In this document: piece by piece, positions 48,944 to 58,453 of the stretch
Numbering within the stretch: position 1 is the stretch's first letter
Layout: each line of letters opens with the position of its first letter
Source of the DNA: Bacteroidales bacterium
GTDB taxonomy: Bacteria; Bacteroidota; Bacteroidia; Bacteroidales; G3-4614
DNA length: 64,000 nucleotides
Direction: 5' to 3'
Assembly: GCA_017521245.1 (NCBI GenBank)
Contig: JAFXDI010000009.1
Coordinates: forward strand, 62,001 to 126,000
Notes under the pieces: model-generated
What the model was told of the DNA's origin: nothing
The model's database searches: none
Seen by the model: only the letters and a program-made list of their open reading frames with translations
Made by a program: the position numbers and the translations under genes

Positions 48944-49648
48944 TTATGCCTGCTTTTCAAGTTTATCAACCCTTTTCCAGCACTCAATTCTGTATTTCTC
49001 AGCATATCTCTTTTCCCAGAATAGCCAGATAAAAAATACAAATACACTCATTGCCATACCGGAGTAGTCGTGAGCGGCAACAAATATCTCTTTATTTTCG
49101 CACATAGTAGTCAAGTTAACAATTGACAATCTAAAGCAGTTTATAATAAAGAAAAGGATAAGAGCAGTGGGTATATACCATATCTTAGGTTTAGTAGGAC
49201 CAGGTATAAGAAGCATCAATAAGAGAATAATCATCATCTCTCTATTACCAGCACAGGTGGGAAAAATTCTTACACCGCCTAAATATTTACCCTCATCGCT
49301 ACGGATAATAACAGACTCTCTATCTCTCTCAATGTTTTGCATATAAACATATCTATTAAAGAACTCTACACCGTCAGCAGTTCTAAGAGATATCCATTGG
49401 TTGTAATCCGAGAAATCAACAAACTCCATAATAGGCTCAGGATCATACTCTCCGTCCCAGCCAGTATAGAATGCAAAATTGTCGCTACCTCCCCACCAAA
49501 TAATCCTGACAAAACCAAAGATTAAGAAGAATAGGATAAGACCTATAAAACCATTAGTTCTTTCACTTCCCAAACTCTTCCAAACCTTATCGGGGCATCT
49601 TTTTTTGAGAAAGCCGAGTATGCGTTGATATGGTTTAAACCCTTTCAT
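48944..49648 (-). CDS. Exosortase/archaeosortase-family membrane protein
   Basis: The 234-residue protein has a hydrophobic helix at about 33-52, then an extracytoplasmic loop (53-130). Further helices at about 136-150, 156-175 and 196-212 follow. The exosortase catalytic residues all appear at family spacing: Cys132 in FPTCAGNREMM, Arg173 in NCFRLSIV, and His193 in AAHDYSGMAMS. Exosortases are cysteine transpeptidases that process C-terminally tagged exported proteins, often with polysaccharide export. No PEP-CTERM-like partner was found in the window. It is placed between folK (5 bases before) and aroK (18 bases after), so it is part of that operon. Confidence 0.78.
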   Translation of the reverse strand: MKGFKPYQRILGFLKKRCPDKVWKSLGSERTNGFIGLILFFLIFGFVRIIWWGGSDNFAFYTGWDGEYDPEPIMEFVDFSDYNQWISLRTADGVEFFNRYVYMQNIERDRESVIIRSDEGKYLGGVRIFPTCAGNREMMIILLLMLLIPGPTKPKIWYIPTALILFFIINCFRLSIVNLTTMCENKEIFVAAHDYSGMAMSVFVFFIWLFWEKRYAEKYRIECWKRVDKLEKQA

Positions 49649-49653
49649 ATATA

Positions 49654-50109
49654 TTATAATTTTATATTTTTAATAGCCATCCCTAATACCGGGTGAATAA
49701 TTTCTGGAGCAATTTCACGTAGAGGAACAATCACAAACTCTCTTAAGTGCATTTTAGGATGAGGAAGCGTTAACAACTCATCGTTTGAGATAATATCATC
49801 AAACAACAGAATATCAATATCTATAACCCTATCCTCATACCCCGTTGAGTTAATATCTCTTTTTCTCCCTAATTCATCTTCAATTTTGTGAACAATAACA
49901 GAAACCTCAGATGCAGAGAGTTGGGTTTTAACCTCCACCGCCACATTAATAAACTTGTTTTTAGAGATAAAACCCCAAGGCTCAGTTTCGTATTTACTTG
50001 AGATATTTGTTACCTCTCCTATTCGTTTATCTATCTCGCAGATAGCACAATCTATAAAGTGCTCTCTATCACCCAAATTTGAGCCTAACGACAGATAAAC
50101 AACACTCAC
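49654..50109 (-). CDS. folK: HPPK, 6-hydroxymethyl-dihydropterin pyrophosphokinase
   Basis: FolK transfers pyrophosphate to hydroxymethyl-dihydropterin in folate synthesis. Motifs are VYLSLGSNLGDRE near the start, TEPWGF, the D-rich RVIDIDILLFDD, and LPHPKMHLREFVIVPL. The open frame extends to a TTG at 50139 inside queA, but a GTG at 50109 gives the normal family start, has GGAGGAG just upstream, and leaves 19 bases after queA. That GTG is chosen, giving 151 residues. Confidence 0.88.
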   Translation of the reverse strand: MSVVYLSLGSNLGDREHFIDCAICEIDKRIGEVTNISSKYETEPWGFISKNKFINVAVEVKTQLSASEVSVIVHKIEDELGRKRDINSTGYEDRVIDIDILLFDDIISNDELLTLPHPKMHLREFVIVPLREIAPEIIHPVLGMAIKNIKL

Positions 50110-50128
50110 GCCCTTCTCCTCCAATAAA

Positions 50129-51181
50129 TTAGTCAACAATCAACATAGCATCACCGTATGCTCCAAAGCGATATTCCTCTTTAACAGCCTCATGGTATGC
50201 AGCCATAGTGTTGTCGTAACCACCAAACGAAGCAGTCATCATAAGCATTGTCGATAGAGGAAGGTGAAAGTTTGTAAGCATAGCGTTAGCAATAGAGAAG
50301 TCGTAAGGAGGGAAAATAAATTTGTTAGTCCAACCCTCAAACTCGTTAATGTGAGTTCCGGTACAAACAGCAGTCTCAATAGCACGCATAGTTGAAGTAC
50401 CAATAACACAAACCTTACGTTCAGCATCCTTAACAGCATTAACTGTTTTAGCAAACTCATCGGTAATAATCATTGGTTCTGAATCCATTTTATGTTTTGT
50501 CAAGTCCTCAACATCAATATCTTTAAAACTTCCCAAACCTATGTGAAGAGTTAAGAAAGCAGTATCAATACCTCTAATCTCCAATCTCTTCATCATCTCT
50601 CTGCTAAAGTGTAAACCGGCAGCAGGAGCAACAACCGCCCCCTCGTTTTTAGCAAAAATAGTCTGGTATCTCTCAGCATCTTCAGGCTCAGGTTTGCGTT
50701 TAATATACTCAGGCAGCGGAGTCTCACCAAGAGCCAGAAGAGAACTCTTAAACTCCTCGTGTTCTCCGTCATATAAAAAACGAAGAGTTCTACCGCGAGA
50801 CGTAGTATTATCAATAACCTCTGCCACTACCGAGTCATCATCTCCAAAATACAATTTATTACCAATACGTATTTTTCGGGCAGGGTCAACCAGTACATCC
50901 CAAAGGCGATTAGTCCTATTTAATTCTCTAAGCAGAAACACCTCAATTTGTGCCCCAGTCTTCTCTTTGTTTCCATAAAGGCGAGCAGGGAAAACTTGAG
51001 TATCATTAAAAACAAATAGGTCTCCCTCATCAAAGAACTTTATAATATCTTTAAAAACAAGATGCTCAATCTCACCAGTTTTGCGGTGAAGAACCATCAT
51101 ACGAGACTCATCGCGATGATTTGTAGGATATTGAGCAATCAACTCCTCGGGTAATTTGAATTTAAATTTTGAAAGTTTCAT
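50129..51181 (-). CDS. queA: S-adenosylmethionine:tRNA ribosyltransferase-isomerase
   Basis: QueA builds the cyclopentenediol ring of queuosine on tRNA, using SAM. The 350-residue protein shows [68 protein letters not shown] and the C-terminal [19 protein letters not shown]. The length is normal. It lies 23 bases after truB in the operon. Confidence 0.95.
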   Translation of the reverse strand: MKLSKFKFKLPEELIAQYPTNHRDESRMMVLHRKTGEIEHLVFKDIIKFFDEGDLFVFNDTQVFPARLYGNKEKTGAQIEVFLLRELNRTNRLWDVLVDPARKIRIGNKLYFGDDDSVVAEVIDNTTSRGRTLRFLYDGEHEEFKSSLLALGETPLPEYIKRKPEPEDAERYQTIFAKNEGAVVAPAAGLHFSREMMKRLEIRGIDTAFLTLHIGLGSFKDIDVEDLTKHKMDSEPMIITDEFAKTVNAVKDAERKVCVIGTSTMRAIETAVCTGTHINEFEGWTNKFIFPPYDFSIANAMLTNFHLPLSTMLMMTASFGGYDNTMAAYHEAVKEEYRFGAYGDAMLIVD

Positions 51182-51204
51182 ATCTATATGTAGTTTAAAA
51201 TTTC

Positions 51205-51945
51205 CTATTTTCTAACAATGTTTATATCCTTCGGAGCAATACCTCTCTCCACAATATCAGGAATCTGATCAACCGAGAAACAATCCTCTAATCTAACTGT
51301 TCCAACACGGGTTCTAATCAACTCAGTAAGATGACCTCCGCTATCCAGAGCAATAGCAATATCTCTGGCAAGGGAGCGAATGTAGGTACCTTTACCACAA
51401 GCAACCCTTATTCTAATAGCATTTTGCGAGAACTCCAAAAGATCAATAGCATCAATACGAATAACCTTTGCTTTAAGTTCCACATCATCCCCCTTACGAG
51501 CAAGTTTATAAGCCCTCTCGCCATCAATCTTAACAGCCGAAAAAATGGGAGGCACCTGTTCAATGTTTCCAACGAATGAGGCCAATACCTCTTCAACCAT
51601 TTCGCGGGTGATATGCTCAGTAGCAAAGGTAGCATCTACCTCAGTCTCCAAATCAAACGAAGGCGTAGTAGCCCCCAAAGCAATAGTTGCAATATACTCT
51701 TTGTCCTCGCCTTGCAAACTCTCAATAAGTTTAGTAGCCTTACCGGTGCAAATGGTCATCACGCCAGTAGCAAGAGGATCAAGAGTACCTGCATGACCAA
51801 CCTTAAACTTCTTAATACCATAGTGTTGGTGAATATGACCTCTCAACTTCTTAACAAGTCTGAACGAAGTCCAATGAAGAGGCTTATTAAAATGCAGAAC
51901 CTCACCACCTATAAAGTCAAACTCTCTGTCAATCTCTTGTGTCAC
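51205..51945 (-). CDS. truB: tRNA pseudouridine-55 synthase
   Basis: TruB makes pseudouridine 55 in the T-loop of tRNAs. The 246-residue protein has [38 protein letters not shown] with the catalytic Asp, [20 protein letters not shown] and the later [12 protein letters not shown]. It is 7 bases downstream of uppP and 23 bases upstream of queA. Confidence 0.95.
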   Translation of the reverse strand: MTQEIDREFDFIGGEVLHFNKPLHWTSFRLVKKLRGHIHQHYGIKKFKVGHAGTLDPLATGVMTICTGKATKLIESLQGEDKEYIATIALGATTPSFDLETEVDATFATEHITREMVEEVLASFVGNIEQVPPIFSAVKIDGERAYKLARKGDDVELKAKVIRIDAIDLLEFSQNAIRIRVACGKGTYIRSLARDIAIALDSGGHLTELIRTRVGTVRLEDCFSVDQIPDIVERGIAPKDINIVRK

Positions 51946-51952
51946 TATTATA

Positions 51953-52798
51953 TTAAATAAAAGAATATATTAAAGTAAATAATCCAGCGGCAAGGCAGTA
52001 GTAAGCAAAATATATAAGTTTACCTCTCTTAACCACAGATATCATCCATTTACAAGCAATACAGCCCGAGATAAAAGCAGCCAAGAATCCAATAATCAGA
52101 GCCGTAGGAGTAATGCCACCAAAAGCAACATCAATACCCTCTTTAACCATCTCAACACTCTCTAAAAGAGCCTCACCCAATATAGGCGGAATAACCATTA
52201 AGAATGAGAACTGAGCCATATTCTCTTTTTTGTTACCCAAAAGTAAACCGGTAGCAATAGTAGTACCTGAGCGAGAGAGACCGGGTAGCACAGCAACAGC
52301 TTGGCTCAAACCAATAATAAAGGCATCCTTAATAGAAATCTTATCTTTTTGTCGAGGTTTAGCGTAGTACGAAAAAGCCAAAAGAACGGCAGTAGCCAAT
52401 AAACAGCAACCTACAATTGTCAACCCCTCAAAAGCCGCCTCAACCGCATCTTTGAAGAAAATACCAACAATCCCAACAGGAATCATAGATGCTATAATGG
52501 CAATAATATATTGTTGTTGCGAGTTAAGAGTTAAACCACACCATTTAGATAAAGGTTCGCTATCCCCAGTGTGTGTTTTAAATAGTCCTTTAAAAAGCCA
52601 AACAATCTCTTTATATAATATAACAATAGTACTTAGAACCGTAGCAACGTGTAGCAATACAGTAAACGGCAGAATTTGCTCAGGGTCAGTAATATCAACA
52701 AAGTTTGATGCAATAGTTAAGTGACCGCTGCTACTAATGGGCAGATACTCTGTAAATCCCTGAATTAAACCTAAAATAAGAGCTTCAAGCCAACTCAT
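51953..52798 (-). CDS. uppP: Undecaprenyl-diphosphatase (UppP/BacA)
   Basis: UppP dephosphorylates undecaprenyl diphosphate, recycling the carrier for cell-wall and surface-glycan synthesis and giving bacitracin resistance when abundant. The 281-residue membrane protein has [22 protein letters not shown] at the start (the catalytic Glu and Ser region) and a second [19 protein letters not shown] motif with the essential Arg. About eight helices are seen. The ATG overlaps the stop of the DUF3098 gene in a TAATG junction, indicating translational coupling. Confidence 0.95.
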   Translation of the reverse strand: MSWLEALILGLIQGFTEYLPISSSGHLTIASNFVDITDPEQILPFTVLLHVATVLSTIVILYKEIVWLFKGLFKTHTGDSEPLSKWCGLTLNSQQQYIIAIIASMIPVGIVGIFFKDAVEAAFEGLTIVGCCLLATAVLLAFSYYAKPRQKDKISIKDAFIIGLSQAVAVLPGLSRSGTTIATGLLLGNKKENMAQFSFLMVIPPILGEALLESVEMVKEGIDVAFGGITPTALIIGFLAAFISGCIACKWMISVVKRGKLIYFAYYCLAAGLFTLIYSFI

Positions 52799-53100
52799 TA
52801 CTTATCTCCTTTCTTTTTATACATAATACCAAATATAATAGCAACAAAACCAATAAAAGAGATTGTTGGGCCTAACACAATACGACGCCAACTAAAAATA
52901 TCGGCATTGTAATTATCGGGAGTAGAACTCTCGCCACCCATAAGAGCAAACCCTAAAATAATAAGGGCAAACGAAATAGCAATAAGAATATAGTTTATCT
53001 TCTCTAAGGCAAACCCTTTAGAGTTGTTCTCATCCAAATTACTATTCAAACTATCAGAAGTTTTATTATTTGGCAATTTTGAAAAATTTTGAGTACTCAT
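52798..53100 (-). CDS. DUF3098 membrane protein
   Basis: The 100-residue protein has a polar, Asn/Ser-rich N-terminus (residues 1-30) and two helices at about 34-53 and 73-93, separated by a [24 protein letters not shown] loop. This matches DUF3098, a small Bacteroidota family usually encoded between ftsX and uppP. Function is unknown; the location suggests a cell-envelope or division link. It lies 14 bases after ftsX and overlaps uppP. Confidence 0.85.
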   Translation of the reverse strand: MSTQNFSKLPNNKTSDSLNSNLDENNSKGFALEKINYILIAISFALIILGFALMGGESSTPDNYNADIFSWRRIVLGPTISFIGFVAIIFGIMYKKKGDK

Positions 53101-53114
53101 AATAAAATTAAAAT

Positions 53115-54002
53115 TTAAGAAGCGTGAAGTTCATCCTCATCCATTGAAATATATCTGTTAACAGCAAAGAAAGCCGAAACAGAAGATAGCACAATGCCGA
53201 GTAGAAGAACAACACCAAACACTTGAATTAAAGTCAAAAAATTTATCAATATAGCAAGATTTTCAAACTCGCTTACAATATAGTATGCACAACCCGAGAG
53301 CAAAATTGTAGCAATAACCGCAGCAATAACACCCTCAATAATATTTTTGATAATAAAAGGTCTTCTTATAAAAGAGGGAGTAGCACCAACAAGTTTCATA
53401 GTGCGAATAAGAAAACGCTTAGAGTATATCATCAAACGAATAGTGTTGCTGATAAGAGCAAACGAAATAACCATCAAAAGAGCCGAAATTGAGAGAAGAA
53501 TAATCTCGGCCTTACGCAAATTATCGTTAATAACCTGAATAACATCCTTTTGGCAAATAACCTCCGAAACAATATTACTATACTGTTTAATATCAGCCTC
53601 AATCCAAGCAAGCGAGTCGGTCGAAGCATATTCAGCCGAAAGTTTAACCTCTATCGAAGATTGCAAGGGGTTAAAACCTAAAAGATCTTCAGGATTCTCA
53701 CCAAGTTCAAGTTCCAACTCTTTAAGAGCATCATCCTTGGATATAAACTGAACAGCCTTAACATAAGGAGCCCTATCCAACTCTCTTTTAACATCCTCAA
53801 TACCACGTTTTGAAGCAGAATCTTTAATAACAATGGTAAAACCCATATTCTCTTTAATATGCTTAGTAAGTTGAGTGCCAATTATCGAAAGCGACACCAC
53901 AATACCCAAAAGAAACAACACAAGTGAAATACTAATAGTAGAAGTTACTTTAGCATTCCAGAACGATATTTTATGTTTATTTGACTTTTCTCCCATTATC
54001 AT
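53115..54002 (-). CDS. ftsX: Cell division protein FtsX
   Basis: FtsX is the permease half of the FtsEX complex that controls peptidoglycan hydrolases at the septum. The 295-residue protein has one N-terminal membrane helix (about 22-46) and an extracytoplasmic domain to about 168 (VIKDSASKRGIEDVKRELDRAPYVKAVQFISKDDAL). Three C-terminal helices follow, with RTMKLVGATPSFIRRPFI between them, the typical FtsX cytoplasmic loop. ftsE is not adjacent. It is the first gene of the eight-gene minus-strand operon ending at aroK. A second in-frame ATG lies two codons later. Confidence 0.94.
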   Translation of the reverse strand: MIMGEKSNKHKISFWNAKVTSTISISLVLFLLGIVVSLSIIGTQLTKHIKENMGFTIVIKDSASKRGIEDVKRELDRAPYVKAVQFISKDDALKELELELGENPEDLLGFNPLQSSIEVKLSAEYASTDSLAWIEADIKQYSNIVSEVICQKDVIQVINDNLRKAEIILLSISALLMVISFALISNTIRLMIYSKRFLIRTMKLVGATPSFIRRPFIIKNIIEGVIAAVIATILLSGCAYYIVSEFENLAILINFLTLIQVFGVVLLLGIVLSSVSAFFAVNRYISMDEDELHAS

Positions 54003-54125
54003 TAAATAGTTGTTGAGATAAATATTTTTATAAAAAGGGCATACTAACCCAAATTTTTTGCAAAAATAAAAAATAATTGCGTTTTTTCTTCAAAAAACCT
54101 CTAAAACTTTTACCACTTATGCACA

Positions 54126-54157
54126 TAAAAAAAAGAGGTAAAGCCAAAGACCTTACC
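54126..54157 (-). terminator. Intrinsic terminator of the propeller gene
   Basis: GGTAAAG pairs with CCTTACC (one mismatch) with a run of Ts next on the minus strand, just beyond the stop at 54183. Confidence 0.6.
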
Positions 54158-54182
54158 ACAATTCATATAGTTAAATTAGTAA

Positions 54183-55382
54183 TTACTCGCAAATAACCTT
54201 TACAACCTCATTGTTTACTTTAACCATTATCACTCCTTTAAGTGTTGTTGGCAATTGTATTTGAACCGAACTACTATTGTAAGTACCAGAAGTTATAACC
54301 TTACCTGTTATGTCATAAACCTCAACAGAGTTAATACCATCAGCATTCTCAATATATAGCACCCCATTTGAAACGTATGCTTTGGTGGTGCTCTTCTCTA
54401 TGGTGCTCTCCTCAATACCTGTTACGGCATCTTTTAGAATAATTCTTGTAAATGAGTTATTCTCAAATTTGCATATAGCATCATCACTCATTAATACCCA
54501 AACAATGTTGTTGTCGCAAACGATTGAGCGAGCCTCGTGGTAGCCATAACAGTTCCACCACTTAAAGTCCTTGCCATCATATCGTAACAAGTAGTGCGAT
54601 GATGTAAACCACACATTACCATCATCATCAATATCACTGCCAAAAAAATGAGCGGCAGGAATATTACTATCAGTGTCGTGCCAATAGCGAGTATGATTAT
54701 GGGTTGAAGTATCGTAGTAGTATATCGCATCCCTAACAGAATACCATATATTGTTGCTCTTATCAATAGTTATTGACGGAACAAGAGTTGTGCCTTCTAT
54801 AACACTTTCGCAATATGTATTACCGTTTTTATGACATAAAAGAGTATTGTACTCTCCGTAGATAAGAATCCATAGATTGTTATTGCTATCAAACTCCATA
54901 TCCATTATGGTGGGTTGCATAGTTGGAGAGTATGTATCAGGAGTATTATATCCAGCAGGGTATTCATTATATTGAGGTCCGGTATAATATCCACCAGCCG
55001 ACACCCATATTGAATCGTTACAATCAAAGGCAAAGGCATATCTCACATAATCATCTTTATAAACCCCTTTACGATAATATGTTTTACCATCTTGATAATA
55101 GTAAACACCTTTATTCTTTACCGAAAACCATAACTTATTACTTTTGTCAATAGCAATGGAGTGGATAACATCTTCTGTGTCAATTCCCAGCTCTCCACAC
55201 GCATTATATGCTTTATCCTCCTCCTTATTGTACTTTACAATGCCCTTACTCGTTGCTATCCAAAGGTGTATGCCATCATCAGCAATTCTGTTAAAATAGA
55301 CTGAGGTATCTAATGACTCTCCTCTTGTTGGCAACAATAAAAGAGTTGATATAATTAATAAAAGTAAAAATTTTATCTTCAT
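54183..55382 (-). CDS. Exported beta-propeller protein with T9SS-like tail
   Basis: The 399-residue protein has a signal peptide (ending PTRGES near residue 23). Repeated blades of the form DxSNNIWxSVxxxIYYY follow, typical of the two-component-regulator propeller repeats found in Bacteroidota sensors. No kinase or response domain follows. The last 70 residues (ENADGINSVEVYDITGKVITSGTY... ending VICE) fit a type A T9SS C-terminal domain. It is probably a surface binding protein; the ligand is unknown. Its 3' end has a decayed near-copy after aroK. Confidence 0.8.
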   Translation of the reverse strand: MKIKFLLLLIISTLLLLPTRGESLDTSVYFNRIADDGIHLWIATSKGIVKYNKEEDKAYNACGELGIDTEDVIHSIAIDKSNKLWFSVKNKGVYYYQDGKTYYRKGVYKDDYVRYAFAFDCNDSIWVSAGGYYTGPQYNEYPAGYNTPDTYSPTMQPTIMDMEFDSNNNLWILIYGEYNTLLCHKNGNTYCESVIEGTTLVPSITIDKSNNIWYSVRDAIYYYDTSTHNHTRYWHDTDSNIPAAHFFGSDIDDDGNVWFTSSHYLLRYDGKDFKWWNCYGYHEARSIVCDNNIVWVLMSDDAICKFENNSFTRIILKDAVTGIEESTIEKSTTKAYVSNGVLYIENADGINSVEVYDITGKVITSGTYNSSSVQIQLPTTLKGVIMVKVNNEVVKVICE

Positions 55383-55403
55383 TCTTTTGGGTGTTTATAA
55401 ATG

Positions 55404-55411
55404 CAAATATA
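55404..55411 (-). promoter_or_regulatory. -7 promoter element of the propeller gene
   Basis: The minus strand reads TATATTTG, exact match, 22 bases before the ATG at 55382. Confidence 0.6.
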
Positions 55412-55492
55412 GTTATATTCGGATTAGATTCCAATTATATTAAAAAAACAAGAATGAATGTAAAACTATTTCTTTGCTAACTTTAAAATTTT

Positions 55493-55500
55493 TATATTTG
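55493..55500 (+). promoter_or_regulatory. -7 promoter element of the NDH-2 gene
   Basis: TATATTTG, exact match, 49 bases before the ATG at 55549. Confidence 0.6.
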
Positions 55501-55548
55501 CAACACTTAAAATAAATCTTTTGTTTTTCTACATAAAAGAGGTTGTGT

Positions 55549-56904
55549 ATGAGTGTAAATATTCCACAGAGCAGTAAAAAGCGAGTTGTAATTGTAGGAG
55601 GAGGTTTTGGCGGACTATCTCTCGCAAAAAAACTTCGCAATTCAAATTTTCAGGTAGTATTGGTCGATAAAAATAACTATCATCAATTTCCACCACTCAT
55701 ATATCAAATAGCCTCATCGGGAATTGAGCCAAGCAGTATATCCTTCCCTTTTAGAAAGATATTTCAACGCCGTAAGGACTTCTATTTCAGAATGGCAGAG
55801 GTACGCTCAATATTCCCTGAACATAAAATAGTACAAACCTCAATAGGTAAAATATCGTACGATTATCTTGTGTTAGCAGCCGGAACAACAACAAACTTTT
55901 TCGGGAATAAATCTATCGAGGAGAATGCAATCCCCATGAAAAATGTAAGCGAGGCAATGGGATTGCAGAATGCCATATTATCAAACTTTGAAAGAGCATT
56001 AACCTGTTCAAATGAGGTTGAACGACAAGAACTCCTCAACATCGTGATTGTTGGAGGAGGAGCAACAGGCGTTGAGATAGCAGGAGCATTATCGGAGATG
56101 AAAAATTTTGTAGTTCCAAAAGATTACCCTGATTTGCCTAAAAGTCTTGTAAATATCTATCTGATTGAGGCAGGAGAGCGACTATTATCATCAATGAGTC
56201 GCGAGAGTTCATTAAGTGTCGAAGACTTTCTGCGAAGAATGGGAGTGAATGTGTTGCTCAACAAAATGGTAACAGAGTTTAAAGAGAATAAGGTCTATTT
56301 AAAAGACGGTAGCACAATAGCAACACGCACCTTTATATGGGTGAGTGGAGTGGCAGGGGTTAAAATAGACAATATGCCTAAGGAGTCTATTGGCAGAGGC
56401 AACAGAATAGAGGTTGATGCCTATAACCAAGTAAAGGGTATGAGCAATGTCTTTTGTATAGGCGACCAGTCCCTTATGCTTGAGGGTGACGAAAATTGGA
56501 CGGGAGGGCATCCTCAGTTGGCACAAGTAGCAATACAGCAGGGCAGTTTATTAGCCGCAAACCTCAAAAGAATGGAGGAGGGTAAGGCACTTAAACCATT
56601 TAAATATAAAAATTTAGGCACTATGGCAACCGTAGGGCGTAATCGTGCAGTTGCCGAGTTTAAGAAAATTAAAATGGCAGGTTTTGTAGCATGGGTAATG
56701 TGGTTGATAGTACATCTTCGCTCAATATTAGGAGTCAGAAATAAGATAATAGTATTCTACAATTGGGCAATAAACTATTTCACATACGGGCAGTCGCTTC
56801 GCCTAATTCTCTATCCCAAAAAAGCAAAAGAGGTAATGGACAGAGAGGAGCGTTTGGCTTCGTTACATTGGGGCGAGGATTTAAAAACTTTGCCCAAGGA
56901 TTAA
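55549..56904 (+). CDS. ndh: Type II NADH:quinone oxidoreductase
   Basis: NDH-2 passes electrons from NADH to menaquinone without pumping protons. The 451-residue flavoprotein has the FAD loop VVIVGGGFGGLSLAKKL, a second nucleotide loop IVIVGGGATGVEIAGALSE for NADH, and TFIWVSGVAG. The flavin-contact VFCIGDQSL and QVAIQQG follow, and the hydrophobic, amphipathic C-terminus (FVAWVMWLIVHLRSI) holds it at the inner membrane. The ATG at 55549 has AGAGG upstream. It is a single-gene unit with its own promoter. Confidence 0.92.
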   Translation: MSVNIPQSSKKRVVIVGGGFGGLSLAKKLRNSNFQVVLVDKNNYHQFPPLIYQIASSGIEPSSISFPFRKIFQRRKDFYFRMAEVRSIFPEHKIVQTSIGKISYDYLVLAAGTTTNFFGNKSIEENAIPMKNVSEAMGLQNAILSNFERALTCSNEVERQELLNIVIVGGGATGVEIAGALSEMKNFVVPKDYPDLPKSLVNIYLIEAGERLLSSMSRESSLSVEDFLRRMGVNVLLNKMVTEFKENKVYLKDGSTIATRTFIWVSGVAGVKIDNMPKESIGRGNRIEVDAYNQVKGMSNVFCIGDQSLMLEGDENWTGGHPQLAQVAIQQGSLLAANLKRMEEGKALKPFKYKNLGTMATVGRNRAVAEFKKIKMAGFVAWVMWLIVHLRSILGVRNKIIVFYNWAINYFTYGQSLRLILYPKKAKEVMDREERLASLHWGEDLKTLPKD

Positions 56905-56978
56905 ACCTTGTAGTTAAAATAGTGTTAAATACTATATTTTTAACCATTTATAATAGGTGTAATTCCGCAAAAAATAAC

Positions 56979-56986
56979 TACCTTTG
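56979..56986 (+). promoter_or_regulatory. -7 promoter element of metK
   Basis: TACCTTTG, exact match. It implies a leader of about 150 bases before the metK ATG, enough for the structured RNA elements described there. Confidence 0.7.
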
Positions 56987-56996
56987 CAGAAAATAG

Positions 56997-57024
56997 ACAA
57001 AAGGGTGAAGGTTTGCCCTTTTGT
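56997..57024 (+). other. Hairpin at the 5' end of the metK leader
   Basis: ACAAAAGGG pairs perfectly with CCCTTTTGT around a 10-base loop, followed by TTTG. It would form within the first bases of the transcript from the TACCTTTG promoter. It could protect the 5' end, end stray upstream transcripts, or be part of the switch. Confidence 0.55.
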
Positions 57025-57043
57025 TTTGTAAAATTTATGTATA

Positions 57044-57120
57044 ACGTGGAGAGATTTGACTGCTTGCAACCACTCGAAAAAATGCTAAAAATATTTATTG
57101 CTGCAAGACCGAAAATCTCC
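57044..57120 (+). promoter_or_regulatory. SAM-II-like riboswitch in the metK leader
   Basis: The leader reads GTGG-AGAGATTTGACTGC, then CTTGCAACCAC, then TCGAAAAAATGCTAAAA. Stem P1 is GTGG (57046-57049) with CCAC (57070-57073). The A-rich linker and GCTAAAA box are in the order and spacing of SAM-II (SAM_alpha) aptamers. A competing fold pairs CTTGCA (57063-57068) with TGCAAG (57102-57107) and GGAGA...ATTT with AAATCTCC (ending 57120), 20 bases before the metK ATG. This suggests ligand-dependent control of metK by its own product. The call is made from remembered consensus, not a search. Confidence 0.68.
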
Positions 57121-57140
57121 CAATTAAATCAATAAAAATA

Positions 57141-58424
57141 ATGGGTTATCTATTTACATCAGAATCGGTATCAGAGGGACATCCCGATAAGGTAGCAGAT
57201 CAAATATCAGACGCACTTCTTGACGAATTTTTGGCTCAAGATAAAAATTCAAAAGTAGCATGTGAAACATTAGTAACAACAGGTCAGGTTGTTATAGCAG
57301 GAGAGGTAAAATCAAATGCTTATATCGACTTGATGGATGTCGCACGCCGAGTTATAAACCGCATAGGATACACCAAGAGTGAGTATAACTTTGATGGAGA
57401 TTCATGTGGAGTATTCTCTGCAATACACGAGCAGAGTGCAGATATAAACAGAGGAGTAGAACGCAATAGCGACATAGAGCAAGGAGCAGGAGACCAAGGA
57501 ATGATGTTTGGTTATGCAAGTAACGAAACCGATAACTATATGCCCCTATCGTTAGACCTGTCACACAAATTGTTGATTGAACTTGCTGCAATACGCCGTG
57601 AGGGGAAAGAGATGAGATATCTTCGCCCCGATGCAAAGAGTCAAGTAACAATTGAGTACGACGATAACAACACCCCATTGCGAATAGATACAATAGTAGT
57701 ATCAACACAGCACGATGAGTTTGTAAAACCGGGGCAAACCATCACACAAGAGCAAGCCGATACTGAAATGTTGGCACAAATCCGCAAAGATGTTGCCGAA
57801 ATATTAATACCTCGAGTAGTAGCAACCTTGCCCGAGCGAGTAAAACTATTGTTCAAAGATGATTATAAACTGTATGTAAATCCCACAGGAAAATTTGTAA
57901 TTGGAGGTCCTCACGGAGATACAGGTTTAACTGGTCGTAAAATAATTGTTGATACCTACGGTGGTAAAGGAGCGCACGGAGGAGGAGCATTCTCAGGTAA
58001 AGATCCCTCAAAAGTTGACCGTTCGGCAGCATACGCAGCACGTCACATAGCAAAAAACCTTGTTGCGGCAGGAGTAGCCGATGAAGCATTAATACAACTA
58101 TCCTATGCCATAGGAGTAGCTGAGCCGATAAGCGTATATGTAAATACATACGGAACAGCAAAGAGTGGTTTAAAAGACTCTGAAATTGCGGCAAAAGTAA
58201 AAGAGATATTTGACCTTCGCCCATACGCAATAGAGGAGCGATTGAAATTGAGAAACCCCATATACGAAGAGACAGCAGCATACGGACACATGGGACGAGA
58301 GCCAAAGACCGTAGTCAAAAGATTTACCTCTCGCTATACACAAGAGATAGTACAAGAGGTAGAACTCTTCACATGGGAAAAACTCGATTACGTAGATAAA
58401 ATCAAAGAGCAATTTAATCTATAA
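57141..58424 (+). CDS. metK: S-adenosylmethionine synthetase
   Basis: MetK makes SAM from methionine and ATP in the cytosol. The 427-residue protein has [24 protein letters not shown] at the start, [11 protein letters not shown], the [12 protein letters not shown] loop, [24 protein letters not shown] and [19 protein letters not shown]. It is slightly longer than E. coli MetK, as usual in Bacteroidota. The leader carries a SAM-II-like element. SAM would also supply the UbiE, QueA and radical SAM enzymes in this window. Confidence 0.96.
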   Translation: MGYLFTSESVSEGHPDKVADQISDALLDEFLAQDKNSKVACETLVTTGQVVIAGEVKSNAYIDLMDVARRVINRIGYTKSEYNFDGDSCGVFSAIHEQSADINRGVERNSDIEQGAGDQGMMFGYASNETDNYMPLSLDLSHKLLIELAAIRREGKEMRYLRPDAKSQVTIEYDDNNTPLRIDTIVVSTQHDEFVKPGQTITQEQADTEMLAQIRKDVAEILIPRVVATLPERVKLLFKDDYKLYVNPTGKFVIGGPHGDTGLTGRKIIVDTYGGKGAHGGGAFSGKDPSKVDRSAAYAARHIAKNLVAAGVADEALIQLSYAIGVAEPISVYVNTYGTAKSGLKDSEIAAKVKEIFDLRPYAIEERLKLRNPIYEETAAYGHMGREPKTVVKRFTSRYTQEIVQEVELFTWEKLDYVDKIKEQFNL

Positions 58425-58453
58425 GGCAACACCCTGTTTTTGAGGGAAAGTAT

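Noticed and set aside
50110-50139. TTG start for folK overlapping queA
   Set aside because: The GTG at 50109 has a good ribosome-binding site and matches the family start.
57044-57120. SAM-I riboswitch
   Set aside because: The long four-way-junction consensus (including the GGAGGGA and ATGAAACC-type boxes) is absent; the short pseudoknot-like layout fits SAM-II better.
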